Shown here: positions 40,943 to 49,620 of the stretch, one piece after another | How positions within the stretch are numbered: position 1 is the stretch's first letter | Layout of the letters: each line of letters opens with the position of its first letter | Origin: WRMS01 sp038562165 | GTDB taxonomy: Bacteria; Bacillota; Peptococcia; DRI-13; UBA5745 | Assembly: GCA_038562165.1 (NCBI GenBank) | Contig: JBCFAO010000013.1 | Coordinates: forward strand, 1-64,000 | Length of the DNA: 64,000 nucleotides | Direction: 5' to 3' | The notes under the pieces: model-generated | Database searches by the model: none | What the model was told of the DNA's origin: nothing | The model's input: the letters and a program-made list of their open reading frames with translations, nothing else | Program-made: the position numbers and the translations under genes

Positions 40943-43407
40943 TGAATACCACCTCCTTCTGCAAATCCGGCCCCTTCTCCAAAGGCGGCCGCTGAGGCCT
41001 CAGCTCCCACCGCTGCATCTCCGGCTGCTGCCACAGCCGCCGCAGCACCAGGCGCCCTCATCGGCTCAGCCACTGCTCCAGCCCCCGTGGCTGTCCGCCA
41101 CAGGTCCTCCGGCTTCAAGGGCAACTGATTAAAGGCTACGCCGCAGGCCTTGGACAAGGCATTGGCCAAAGCTGCCGGCATACCGATAATGCCGTGTTCC
41201 GACATACTGCGCATTCCGTAAGGCGCATCCAACTGGGGGGTTTCCACAAAATCCAATTCATAAATGGGCTCCTCCCCTATATGAAGGGCCTTATAGCTGC
41301 GCAGGGAAGGCGTTGTCATTTCCCCCCTGCCATTTTTGGCGTAGCTGAAATTTTCCCGGCTGGCCATGGAAATTCCCATGGACATGCCACCCCGGACGGA
41401 GCCTGACATACCTTCGGGATTAATCAAATTGCCCACATCCATCACCGAATAGGCACGGATAATGCGATAGGTATAATCCCGCAAATCCATTTCCACTTCC
41501 ACCGCCTGAGCCCCTACGGTCCAGGCCGGCCCCGACTGGCCTTTGCCGGTTTTCGGATTCAGGTTGCTGAGCCCCTTAAACATGCTGGTGCCCCGGCCCA
41601 CCACCGGCTCCCCTATTGAATTACCGAAAACATCTTTATAACCCATGACGATATCTTTAAACTCTATGTAGATACCGGGGTTTTGACGGGCATAAACCCG
41701 GCTTTGCTTGATTTCGATATCCTCCGGAAAACAGCTTAAGGCTTCGGCTCCCATCTTGCGCAATTGGGCTAAAATATCCTCCGCCGCCCGCATCACTGCC
41801 CGGCCGGCAATGTAGGAGGTGATGCTGGCCACCGTTTTATAGTGAACAGGATTCAGCCGGGTATCCACCTCCAGTACTACATGAACCTGGTCATCGCTAA
41901 TGCCCAGCTTATCCGCCAGCATTTGGGCCAGGTGGGACTGGCTGGCGCTGCCCATTTCCACCACGCCGGTGTTCAAATTTAAAGAGCCGTCGGGATTGAA
42001 GGTAATCAAAGCGCCGGAAGGAGCGTTGGTGGGCGGTGTCGCCGCCTTCCAAAAACAAGCCATGCCTTTGGCCCTCACCGTATCCGCCGTTATTTGCACC
42101 GGCGGGCCTTCCTGCCAATCCGTCATCTCCTGCAGCCTGCTGATGCAGGCCGGCAGATTGCCCAGATTGCTGAAAGTGCCTAAGACCTGGGTAGGCGTAT
42201 ACTGCCCCGCCGTTATGGCATTGACCATCCGCAACTTCAAAGGATCCATAGCCAGTTTTTCCGCCAGCAGATCCATGGCCCGCTCAATGCAAAAGGTCAG
42301 GGATTCATGGGAAAAACTGCGGCAAGAGGTGGCATAGGTATGATTGGTATAGACGCCATAAGCATCGCAATGAAGATTATCCACCCGGTAAGGACCGGTG
42401 CAGTCTGCCGCTATAGCTTTGACCATATAAGGCCCGATGTCGGTATAAGCCCCGTTATCCAGCCAAAAAGTAAGTTCCGCCGCCTGCAGCAGGCCTTCCT
42501 TCGTCGCTCCCAGCTTAATCCGGGCCGATAACCCCGCCCGGCTGGGCGCTGCCGTCAAGTCCTCTTTCCTGTCCATTACCAGCCTTACCGGTTTGCCGGC
42601 CACCTCCCGGGAGGCTATATAAGCCAACAGCTCCTGCATCACCGGAGCCTTGCCGCCAAAGCCGCCTCCCACAAAAGGCACCAGCACCCGGATATTGCCG
42701 GCGGGAACCTGAAAGCATTCGGCAATTTGCTTCCTCACTTCAAAAGGCGCCTGGGATGATGTGGTAATCGTCACCATACCATCCTTCGAGATTTCCGCCC
42801 TGGCAGCCCGCACCTCCATGGCCAGGTGGTCGGAGGGGGGCAAGAAAAACTCCTGCTCGATGGTTACTTGGCTATTGCTCCACCCCTCCGTCATATTGCC
42901 CTTTCTTACGGGAAAATAGCTGGAGATATTGCTGTTGGGCCTGGGGTTTATATCCTCGGCCGTATGGCCATATTTCCCTATATTCTCATGGACCAGCGGC
43001 GCCGCCGGTTTCAAAGCCTCCTGAGGTGTGAATACGGCAGGCAGCACCTCATATTCCACTTTAACGGCTGCCGCTGCCAAAGCTGCTGTAGCTTCATCCA
43101 CAGCAATCGCCATGGCTACCGGCTCTCCGGCATAACGGGCTATTTGATTAGCTATAGCCGGCCGGTCAAGCAGCAGGGGCCCACAGAAATTGGGATAATC
43201 CTCCCCCGTTATTATCGCCTTGACCCCTTTGATGGATAAGGCATCTGTCTTATCTATGCTGATAATTCTGGCATGAGCATAAGGAGAAGTTAGAAGTCTG
43301 GCCGTATAATGGCCTACCGTGGGAAAATCGTCGGTGTATTTGGCCTGGCCGGTAACCTTGGCCCAAGCCTCTTTTCTTTTTATGTTTAATCCGATAGTTC
43401 CGCCCAT
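40939..43407 (-). CDS. xanthine dehydrogenase-family molybdenum-binding subunit
   Basis: Large catalytic subunit, 822 residues, first in the three-gene operon. Molybdopterin-binding features include VGGGFGGKAPVMQELLA, GMACFWKAA and VVEMGSASQSHLAQ; the catalytic glutamate is in GMRSMSEHGIIGMPAA. The last 45 residues are an Ala/Gly tail without counterpart in relatives. The substrate (xanthine, nicotinate, another heterocycle or an aldehyde) cannot be read reliably. An inverted repeat lies upstream at 43598. Confidence 0.88.
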   Translation of the reverse strand: MGGTIGLNIKRKEAWAKVTGQAKYTDDFPTVGHYTARLLTSPYAHARIISIDKTDALSIKGVKAIITGEDYPNFCGPLLLDRPAIANQIARYAGEPVAMAIAVDEATAALAAAAVKVEYEVLPAVFTPQEALKPAAPLVHENIGKYGHTAEDINPRPNSNISSYFPVRKGNMTEGWSNSQVTIEQEFFLPPSDHLAMEVRAARAEISKDGMVTITTSSQAPFEVRKQIAECFQVPAGNIRVLVPFVGGGFGGKAPVMQELLAYIASREVAGKPVRLVMDRKEDLTAAPSRAGLSARIKLGATKEGLLQAAELTFWLDNGAYTDIGPYMVKAIAADCTGPYRVDNLHCDAYGVYTNHTYATSCRSFSHESLTFCIERAMDLLAEKLAMDPLKLRMVNAITAGQYTPTQVLGTFSNLGNLPACISRLQEMTDWQEGPPVQITADTVRAKGMACFWKAATPPTNAPSGALITFNPDGSLNLNTGVVEMGSASQSHLAQMLADKLGISDDQVHVVLEVDTRLNPVHYKTVASITSYIAGRAVMRAAEDILAQLRKMGAEALSCFPEDIEIKQSRVYARQNPGIYIEFKDIVMGYKDVFGNSIGEPVVGRGTSMFKGLSNLNPKTGKGQSGPAWTVGAQAVEVEMDLRDYTYRIIRAYSVMDVGNLINPEGMSGSVRGGMSMGISMASRENFSYAKNGRGEMTTPSLRSYKALHIGEEPIYELDFVETPQLDAPYGMRSMSEHGIIGMPAALANALSKACGVAFNQLPLKPEDLWRTATGAGAVAEPMRAPGAAAAVAAAGDAAVGAEASAAAFGEGAGFAEGGGIQ

Positions 43408-43597
43408 AGCTTACCTCGTTTACGTATTTTGCTAAGGAGACACTTCCCATCATAATCGTTTAGCAAATATATCCTTAGTAATATTTCCTAGTATTAACCG
43501 CACTTTGGTTAATATGCGTTGCCGAGGATATTTTTCGATTTACGGCCCTTGTTGAAAATGGCCGGACAAGGTTTTCAAGCAAATCGCCAAAGGATGT

Positions 43598-43617
43598 ATA
43601 TCGATGTCTGTCGATAT
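43598..43617. promoter_or_regulatory. inverted repeat upstream of the molybdoenzyme operon
   Basis: ATATCGA (43598-43604) and TCGATAT (43611-43617) flank TGTCTG. It lies 190 bases before the start of the leftward operon and 90 before the rightward HTH gene. It could be an operator; weak evidence. The rest of the 43408-43704 gap holds a TATAAT (about 43669) likely serving the rightward gene. Confidence 0.35.
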
Positions 43618-43704
43618 TTTGTAGTTTTCCGATTGGATTTAGAGCCGTACTTCTCCTCAGGCTATGTTATAATAGTGTGAATATAGAAGGAAAGGAAGTA
43701 CCCC

Positions 43705-43845
43705 ATGCCAGACAATGCAGAACTGCCGCCAAAAGAATATGTGACGATCATTGACTGCGCGAAAAAATGGAAGATAACATCAGATAAGATAAAGAAATTT
43801 TGTGAAGAAGGTAAAATTGCAGGAAGCAGCGCTGCGGCACATTGA
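43705..43845 (+). CDS. short helix-turn-helix protein or 5' part of a frameshifted gene
   Basis: A 46-residue frame beginning MPDNAELPPKEYVTIIDCAK with AGGAAAGGAAG before its ATG. YVTIIDCAKKWKITSDKIKKF then CEEGKIAG is the start of an HTH/excisionase-like DNA-binding domain, normally followed by a short wing, here replaced by SSAAAH and a stop. The stop lies inside the next frame, so one or two frame changes may have broken a single gene. Confidence 0.5.
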   Translation: MPDNAELPPKEYVTIIDCAKKWKITSDKIKKFCEEGKIAGSSAAAH

Positions 43846-44179
43846 AGAAGGGGTTCCTTTCGATGTGGATGAGTTGACTATTGATGGTAAAACATTTATT
43901 GTGAGCAGTGTTTTTAAGCGTCAAGGCCCTACATTAGGCGAAGCAATCGCATCTTTAATGATGAGGGATATTGAGCGGCAAACCGGAGGGTATTATTCTG
44001 TAGAAGCTACTGAAGAAATACGCCGGGAAATCCGCAAAAACAGTAATGCAGCAAAGGCAACTTTTGATGATTATATTTATACATACAGAGAAAGATTAAA
44101 AAAATATGGATTTTCTGATGATGATATTGAAATTCTGCTTGAAAAAATCGCCTCAGACTATGAACCTTTTATCTTGTGA
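43802..44179 (+). CDS. hypothetical protein overlapping the HTH frame
   Basis: 125 residues from GTG 43802, without a clear ribosome site of its own. ELTIDGKTFIVSSVFKRQGP then TLGEAIASLMMRDIERQ and a charged helical C-terminus (YTYRERLKKYGFSDDDIEILLEK) are protein-like throughout. It overlaps the HTH frame by 44 bases in another phase. Either translationally coupled or the continuation of the same gene after a frameshift. No family recognised. Confidence 0.55.
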   Translation: MKKVKLQEAALRHIEEGVPFDVDELTIDGKTFIVSSVFKRQGPTLGEAIASLMMRDIERQTGGYYSVEATEEIRREIRKNSNAAKATFDDYIYTYRERLKKYGFSDDDIEILLEKIASDYEPFIL

Positions 44180-44249
44180 AATATAAGGTCAAGGGCCTAT
44201 AGACTACAAGGTTGCAATATCAATACACTAACAGAAGGGCGGTACCATC

Positions 44250-44630
44250 ATGAATATCATTCACGCAAAAGCAGGCGAAGGCAAGCTGCTGTTGGAAGCC
44301 GTAGCTATCCAATGTGATGAAGGAGTCAACGTCTACTTAGGCGGCGGTGAAAAAAGTCACATCGGATGCGTGGTTCTTTGCCAGCCCCGGCCCAGCTTAA
44401 AGCAGGACGGCACCATGAGTGCCACCTCTTCCGTTCTCAATGTTCTGGGCCATAAAGACGACGGCCTGGCCCAACCTTTGGCCCGGGAGCTTTGCCTGGC
44501 CAGCGGCCAGACGGTGGTGGTCACCGCCGGCGTTCACATTGACAACGCCGCCGCCGAAGAAATTCAAGGATTTTTGATGCTGCTTGCGGAAATTACCAAG
44601 CAAATCAAAGAAAATCTGGTTAAGGTATAA
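44250..44630 (+). CDS. LpdD-like protein (prenylated-flavin chaperone family)
   Basis: A 126-residue protein. KSHIGCVVLCQPRPSLKQDG then SATSSVLNVLGHKDD and VVVTAGVHIDNAAAEEI are close to the small subunit LpdD of gallate/protocatechuate decarboxylases, proposed to help prenylated-FMN loading of UbiD-type enzymes. No UbiD or UbiX gene is in the window, so the partner is elsewhere or the protein has another role. It lies between the molybdenum hydroxylase genes and an extradiol dioxygenase, which fits aromatic metabolism. Confidence 0.78.
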   Translation: MNIIHAKAGEGKLLLEAVAIQCDEGVNVYLGGGEKSHIGCVVLCQPRPSLKQDGTMSATSSVLNVLGHKDDGLAQPLARELCLASGQTVVVTAGVHIDNAAAEEIQGFLMLLAEITKQIKENLVKV

Positions 44631-45165
44631 AGGCGTGTTCAGGGCCTCCACTCCAGCTTCCCACTAAATTAAAAGGGAAGATATCCTCATATCAAGACGC
44701 ACATCTGACATAATGAAGCAAGCAAAGCTTGATCGGCCTCTAATAGCAGGCCCCTTAGCTGAATAAACGGGCTTGTAGCCGGGTTAACTTTCGTACTGCT
44801 TGAATTTTCACAGTCGGGGGCGTACCCCTTTTCCGTTGCTGCTCCGATCCTGCGCAGCCCGCTGCCTTCGCTTTTGGGAGCAGAGTACCGCAGGTCGAAT
44901 CCTGTCACTCCGGCCAAAGTACGAGCAGTCAGATTTGGCTGCTCGTGCCCTTTTTATACCTTGATTTTAGCATCTGTTTGTTATCCGCATCACAATTTGC
45001 AGTTAAATGCTGACATATGAATCAAGTGTGGTAAATTGAAAAATTCGGGAGGGACTCATATTTAAAACCCCGGATTGAATGGACTTTTTTCTATAATATT
45101 GATATACTGAGTACAAGATCACTTACATTTCCTGTCATCTGTTTGTTAAGTAAGGGGGTATATCT
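44631..45165. other. gap with a tRNA-3'-end-like sequence
   Basis: No convincing gene. At 44889-44915 the sequence resembles a tRNA T-arm and acceptor end (CAGGTCGAATCCTG, then CACTCCGGCCA) but no matching 5' half is present. Just upstream CTGCTCC (about 44839) can pair with GGAGCAG. This may be a relic of a tRNA-associated insertion. Confidence 0.35.
44921..44955 (+). terminator. hairpin terminator in the gap
   Basis: ACGAGCAG (44921-44928) pairs with CTGCTCGT (44939-44946), followed by GCCCTTTTT. It could end the LpdD-like transcript or belong to the tRNA-like relic. Confidence 0.7.
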
Positions 45166-45933
45166 ATAAAAAATATGCCTGTTTTGTTCGTTGGGCATGG
45201 ATCGCCCATGAACGCGATTGAGGAAAACCAATTTTCTGCCCAATGGGAACAGCTCGGCGCGCGGCTTCCAAGGCCTCAGGCCATACTTTCCATTTCCGCC
45301 CATTGGTTCACGCCTGGCACCAAGGTTACAGATTCCCCCGCTCCGGAAATGATCTATGACATGTATGGCTTTCCTGACGAGCTGTACCGGATTACTTATA
45401 ACGCGCCCGGTTCACCTCATATCGCCAGATTGGCAAAGGAGCTTATTGGGGACAGGGCCCAAATTGATAATTCCTGGGGTCTTGACCACGGTACTTGGTC
45501 TGTTTTGCGCCGGATCTATCCTAATGCGGATATACCCGTATTTCAGCTCAGTGTGGACAGGCTCGCCTCCGCCAAAGTCCATTTTGAAATAGGCAGTAAG
45601 CTCCGCACGCTTCGCGAGCAAGGCGTGCTGATTTTCGGAAGCGGAAATATTGTCCATAACCTTGCCAGAGTAAACTGGGATATGGATGGGGGATACTCTT
45701 GGGCTGAAGAATTTGACCATTATATCAAGAGCAATATCCTGAGCCGAAACGTTGAGAATGTCATCCGCTTTGAACAAGCGGGCACATCGTCGTCTTTTGC
45801 TTTTACCTCATTAGACCATTTTGCCCCGCTGTTTTATGCTTTAGGGGCATCCGACGAAAAAGATAATATCACCGTCTTCAATGACTCCTGTGTGCTTGGC
45901 TCTATTTCGATGACAAGCTACTTGTTTGAATAA
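45166..45933 (+). CDS. extradiol dioxygenase, 4,5-DOPA dioxygenase (YgiD) family
   Basis: Class III ring-cleaving dioxygenase of about 255 residues. MPVLFVGHGSPMNAIEEN carries the first metal histidine, ISAHWFTPGT the second, and GSGNIVHNL the third; LDHFAPLFYALGA is conserved near the end. The first ATG (45175) is 16 bases from AGGGGG, but an in-frame ATA at 45166 is 7 bases from it and would give the N-terminus MKNMPVLFVGHG usual for the family, so I set the start there. It opens catechol-type rings, or in bacteria has an unknown physiological substrate. Confidence 0.85.
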   Translation: MKNMPVLFVGHGSPMNAIEENQFSAQWEQLGARLPRPQAILSISAHWFTPGTKVTDSPAPEMIYDMYGFPDELYRITYNAPGSPHIARLAKELIGDRAQIDNSWGLDHGTWSVLRRIYPNADIPVFQLSVDRLASAKVHFEIGSKLRTLREQGVLIFGSGNIVHNLARVNWDMDGGYSWAEEFDHYIKSNILSRNVENVIRFEQAGTSSSFAFTSLDHFAPLFYALGASDEKDNITVFNDSCVLGSISMTSYLFE

Positions 45934-46031
45934 CAATCAGACGCACACAGAAAGTTTTGGATTATGACATGATGAAAATTTAAAACAGTGTGAAAAAGAA
46001 GTGGCTTAAATGGAGTGTAGGGATTCGCAAG

Positions 46032-46056
46032 CAGGGAAAAGGGACCCCTGTTTTTT
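46032..46056 (+). terminator. terminator after the dioxygenase gene
   Basis: CAGGG (46032-46036) pairs with CCCTG (46046-46050), followed directly by TTTTTTATT. Short stem. The rest of the 299-base gap before the methyltransferase shows no supported gene. Confidence 0.5.
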
Positions 46057-46232
46057 ATTGTGCCTATTTTCTAATTCTCGTTGATAATAAAGGCTCTCTA
46101 TCCCTTTGGGGTCAGCTTTCCTTGCTGAAAAGAGCCAAATTGATTTGTCCGGTTTGGGATAAGAAAGATTTTACGGCGGCAGGATTTTTACTTCTTCCAT
46201 AGCGGGAAATTCAATTTGCAGGAGGGATTAAC

Positions 46233-46838
46233 ATGGGGAAACGAACCGAGCGTTCGAAAAAGACCTACAACCAGATGGCGGCTGAGTACGATACCTCGCC
46301 TGAGGGCTATTACACCAAACCCCATAAAGCGGAGCTAATGAAGCAGGTCGTCCTCCGTGACGGAGACAGTATTTTGGATGTGGCCTGCGGCAACGGATCG
46401 CTGCTGGGGACGCTTTCTAAGAAAGCAAGCATTCACGGGTTCGGCGTGGATTTGTCCGAAAATATGATTGCCGCCGCCAGAGAGCATTATCCCGACTGCA
46501 CCTTTGCGGTAAGCTCCTGCGTCCCCCTTCCCCTTGAAAACGAAAGCATGGATGTCATCACGGTGTCCTGCGCATTCCATCATTTTGAGGACCCCCATGC
46601 CTTTGCGGGTGAATGTATGCGGGTTTTAAAAAAAAATGGAATGATCTACATGGCGGAGCCATTTTTCACGCCGGTGATACGGTGGCTCGCCAACACCGTG
46701 GTGTTTCCCTTTTCCAAGTCCGGCGATGTCAAGGTATACAGCGAGCAGGAGCTGCGCGGGATTTTTAAAGCGGCGAAGTTTCGTGGCGTAGAAACCTACA
46801 CAAAAGGCACCGTACTGTTCTTCTCGGCAAAAAAATAA
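46233..46838 (+). CDS. class I SAM-dependent methyltransferase
   Basis: A 201-residue soluble enzyme. Motif I is ILDVACGNGSLLGTL, followed by FGVDLSENMIAAAREHYPD and the post-motifs VSCAFHHFEDPHAFAGECMRVLKKNGMIYM. AGGAGGG lies 6 bases before the ATG. Of the UbiE/SmtA-like type; substrate unknown. Transcribed in the same direction as the following pseudogene and AraC-type regulator. Confidence 0.85.
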   Translation: MGKRTERSKKTYNQMAAEYDTSPEGYYTKPHKAELMKQVVLRDGDSILDVACGNGSLLGTLSKKASIHGFGVDLSENMIAAAREHYPDCTFAVSSCVPLPLENESMDVITVSCAFHHFEDPHAFAGECMRVLKKNGMIYMAEPFFTPVIRWLANTVVFPFSKSGDVKVYSEQELRGIFKAAKFRGVETYTKGTVLFFSAKK

Positions 46839-46872
46839 AGCAAATTACGCTGGCGGGCTGCTTCTGAACGAA

Positions 46873-47114
46873 ATGTTGAAATTCTCTAACCAAGCGGAGT
46901 TTAGGGCATGGTTGACGGAGCATTGTCTTACCAGCGGCGGGAAAACAGCAAGTGGTCCGAGAAGAACAAGCCACTGACCGAAAAACTGGAGCAGCAGGGC
47001 ATCATGACCGACCACGGCAGAGAGAAAATAGCCGAAGCCAAGCAAAACGGCCAGTGGAATGCCGCCAAGAAACCGGCTGTAACATGTAAGCCGCGGCTGC
47101 ATATCCTGACATAA
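46873..47114 (+). pseudogene. YdeI/OmpD-associated family protein, internally deleted
   Basis: The first frame reads MLKFSNQAEFRAWLTEHCLT, the usual N-terminus of YdeI-type proteins. After SGG the frame that continues the family is a different one: YQRRENSKWSEKNKPLTEKL then GIMTDHGREKIAEAKQNGQW. About 60 residues of the core, including the FGWIDG-type motif, are missing between the two. A deletion with frame change has destroyed the gene. Confidence 0.7.
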
Positions 47115-47183
47115 CACCGCACGGAAAGTCCGGAACAATGGGATGAATCCTGCTAGAATCTACTTACGGAAGGAGGTTTGAAG

Positions 47184-48059
47184 ATGGATTGGATTACGGG
47201 GATACAGCGCTCTCTTGATTACACAGAGGCGCATTTGACGGAGAAAATCGACTATGAGGCGGTGGCGAAGCAGGCCTGTTCATCGGCCTTTCATTTTCAG
47301 CGGATGTTCAGTATGCTCTGTGGATTTTCCCTTGGCGACTATATCCGTATGCGCCGCCTGACGCTGGCAGCCCAAGACTTGCTCAGCACAGGTGATAAAA
47401 TCATCGACATCGCACTCAAGTACGGCTACGATACCCCCGAAAGCTTCTCACGCGCATTCCAGCGGTTTCATGGAATCACTCCAACCGAAGCGCGCCGGGG
47501 AGGTACCATCAAATCCTTTTTCAGACTGTCCGTAAAACTGATTTTATCGGGAGGCAGTACGATGGACTACAGAATTGAAAAGAAAGACGCGTTCAAAATC
47601 ATTTGCAAGAAAAAGCAGGTCACCAAGCCCCAGGGGGACACCGCCACAGAGGAAATCTCGGCATTCTGGAACGAGTGCACCAAGGACGGCACCATTGAAA
47701 ACATTTGCAAATATGGCTGCTTTGGCAATCTGAATGGCGTGCTGGGCATCTGCTTCTCCGGGGAGATGGCTGATTCCGGCTTTCCCTACGGCATCGGCGC
47801 TGAGTACAATGGTGCGCCCCTTCATGGAGAAGCGCTGGAGATTCTGGATATTCCCGCATATACCTTTGCGGTATTCCAGTGCAAGGGTCCGATGCCCGGT
47901 GCATTCAAGACCACCTATCAACGCATCGTCACCGAGTTCTTTCCCCAGAGCAACTACGAATACGGCAATGGCGTAGAGCTGGAGGTCTACCCCTCCGCGG
48001 AGGTGGGCGACCACGATTATACCTGTGAAATCTGGATTGCGGTGAACGATAAGAAGTAA
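47184..48059 (+). CDS. AraC family regulator with GyrI-like effector domain
   Basis: A 291-residue protein. The start is the ATG at 47184 (MDWITGIQRSLDY), 6 bases after AGGAGGT; a TTG two codons upstream is in frame. Residues 1-110 contain two helix-turn-helix units (YEAVAKQACSSAFHFQRMF, IDIALKYGYDTPESFSRAF). Residues 125-290 are a GyrI-like/effector-binding domain that typically binds hydrophobic drugs. This matches the Rob/SoxS-like multidrug regulators of Firmicutes. Confidence 0.88.
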   Translation: MDWITGIQRSLDYTEAHLTEKIDYEAVAKQACSSAFHFQRMFSMLCGFSLGDYIRMRRLTLAAQDLLSTGDKIIDIALKYGYDTPESFSRAFQRFHGITPTEARRGGTIKSFFRLSVKLILSGGSTMDYRIEKKDAFKIICKKKQVTKPQGDTATEEISAFWNECTKDGTIENICKYGCFGNLNGVLGICFSGEMADSGFPYGIGAEYNGAPLHGEALEILDIPAYTFAVFQCKGPMPGAFKTTYQRIVTEFFPQSNYEYGNGVELEVYPSAEVGDHDYTCEIWIAVNDKK

Positions 48060-48073
48060 GAAACCATGAGCTT

Positions 48074-48106
48074 ATGGGCTGGACAGTTGTTAACTGCCCA
48101 GCCCAT
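48074..48106. repeat. inverted repeat after the AraC gene
   Basis: ATGGGCTGG (48074-48082) pairs with CCAGCCCAT (48098-48106); ACAGTT/AACTGC extends it inside. No T-run follows. Could limit read-through or stabilise the 3' end. Confidence 0.5.
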
Positions 48107-48300
48107 ATTCGCTGCCAATCGGGTCATTTACCATGCCTGTAGCCTGCAAAAAGTGGTCCTCCGGCACCAAATCTTCTATTGTGATTCAGTGTATTTTACA
48201 TTGCCGCGTTAGATTAGCCTGCCCCTTTTCTCACCCCGCAGCTCATAAATGGACGGTTTCGCATATAGATATAGATTAATATATCTGTGTGTGAGGGGCT

Positions 48301-49428
48301 ATGAAAAACAAGGTAAGATGGAATTATGTATTTAAATACGCCGGCTCCGTGGCGGCTTTTATCATCGGCTCAGGTTTTGCCACCGGACAGGAAATATTGC
48401 AGTTTTTTTCCGCATATGGCACACGAGGCATATCGGGGGCATTGCTGACCATGCTGCTGCTTGCAGCTACCTGCGCCATCATCATGGATTTAGGCTATCA
48501 AAACCGCAAGGGTAAGCTGGGCAACATATATTATTATTGCTGCGGCAAGAGGCTTGGCCGTTTTATGGAGTGGTTTACGCCCATATTCTGCTTTCTCATG
48601 TTAGCCGTCATGATCTCAGGCGCTGGTGCAACATTAAATCAATATATGGGCCTTCCCCCCCTGGCCGGAAGAGTGATGATGACCGCTCTAACGGTGATCG
48701 TCGTCTTTGGAGGGCTTAACCGTCTGATCAATATCATCGGTTGCCTGGGTCCCTTTACGATCATTGTCACTCTGATCATAGGTGTGCTTTCGATTGCGCG
48801 GACTCCGGTCAGCCTGGCTGAAATCGACCAAATCATCGCCACGGCTGAGCACGTGCCTTATAGCACAGGCAATTCTCGAGGCTTCTGGCCTCTTGCCTCC
48901 GTTTTATATGCCGCATATAACATGACCTGTTCGTTGCCTTTTATGTCTGAAATGGGCGCCACGGCCCAAAGCAGAAAAGAAGCTATTTTGGGCGGCGTGT
49001 TGGGCAGTGTGGCTTTGATGCTCTCCGGCTTGATTCTGGCCTTGGCTATGATGGTAAACTTCAAAAATGTATCGGTGCTGGATATCCCGGTACTCTATCT
49101 TGCTCAACGCATCTCTCCACTGTTGGGTTCACTTTTTACGGCTGTGCTTCTGGGCGAAATATTCAGCACTGCAACGCCGCTGCTGTGGACGGCAACCAAT
49201 GCCTTCGCCGGGCCTGAAGGCACATTCAAGAACAGGGCCGGTGTGTTAATGGTGGCGATTGCCGCTTTTGGGGCCTCGGTTTTCCCCTTTGGAGCGTTGG
49301 TTGGAACTATTTATCCTTTTACCGGGTATATTGGTTCCTCGTTGATCGTATGCGTTATTGTGCGGTTTCTGCACGAAAGCAGAAATCCGAAGAACAAACC
49401 AGAAAAACTAAAAATGCATAAAAGTTGA
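48301..49428 (+). CDS. YkvI-family membrane protein
   Basis: A 375-residue integral membrane protein with about ten helices and the LeuT-like start VFKYAGSVAAFIIGSGFATGQE followed by ILQFF, characteristic of the YkvI family of probable amino-acid-type transporters. The short C-terminal tail is Lys-rich. GAGGGG precedes the ATG closely. Substrate unknown. It has its own terminator. Confidence 0.82.
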   Translation: MKNKVRWNYVFKYAGSVAAFIIGSGFATGQEILQFFSAYGTRGISGALLTMLLLAATCAIIMDLGYQNRKGKLGNIYYYCCGKRLGRFMEWFTPIFCFLMLAVMISGAGATLNQYMGLPPLAGRVMMTALTVIVVFGGLNRLINIIGCLGPFTIIVTLIIGVLSIARTPVSLAEIDQIIATAEHVPYSTGNSRGFWPLASVLYAAYNMTCSLPFMSEMGATAQSRKEAILGGVLGSVALMLSGLILALAMMVNFKNVSVLDIPVLYLAQRISPLLGSLFTAVLLGEIFSTATPLLWTATNAFAGPEGTFKNRAGVLMVAIAAFGASVFPFGALVGTIYPFTGYIGSSLIVCVIVRFLHESRNPKNKPEKLKMHKS

Positions 49429-49485
49429 CATCTCCCACCTTCTCCAAGTCCTGCAATTACACTGAGCCACCCCAATCACCACATT

Positions 49486-49520
49486 AAAAAAGACCGCCGA
49501 CAAAAGTCGATGGTCTTTTT
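49486..49520 (+). terminator. terminator after ykvI
   Basis: AAAGACCGCCGAC and GTCGATGGTCTTT pair around AAAA with one internal mismatch, followed by TTC. Confidence 0.75.
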
Positions 49521-49620
49521 CAATTGAAGTGGAAAACCGGCTGCAAAGCGGCTTTGAAAAGCCCCCTCATACACTGCCAAAACCGCACCACACCTTATCC
49601 TATTCGAAATCTATCCTCCG

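Noticed and set aside
43408..43704. Purine riboswitch or molybdenum-cofactor RNA before the molybdoenzyme operon
   Set aside because: The conserved purine-aptamer core and the Moco RNA motifs are not present; only a short inverted repeat is visible.
44687..44917. 76-codon minus-strand frame beginning MAGVTGFDLRYS
   Set aside because: It covers the tRNA-like fragment and resembles the spurious frames often called opposite tRNA ends; no ribosome site.
45990..46202. 70-codon frame after the dioxygenase
   Set aside because: It runs through a probable terminator hairpin, lacks a ribosome site and has no protein-like features.
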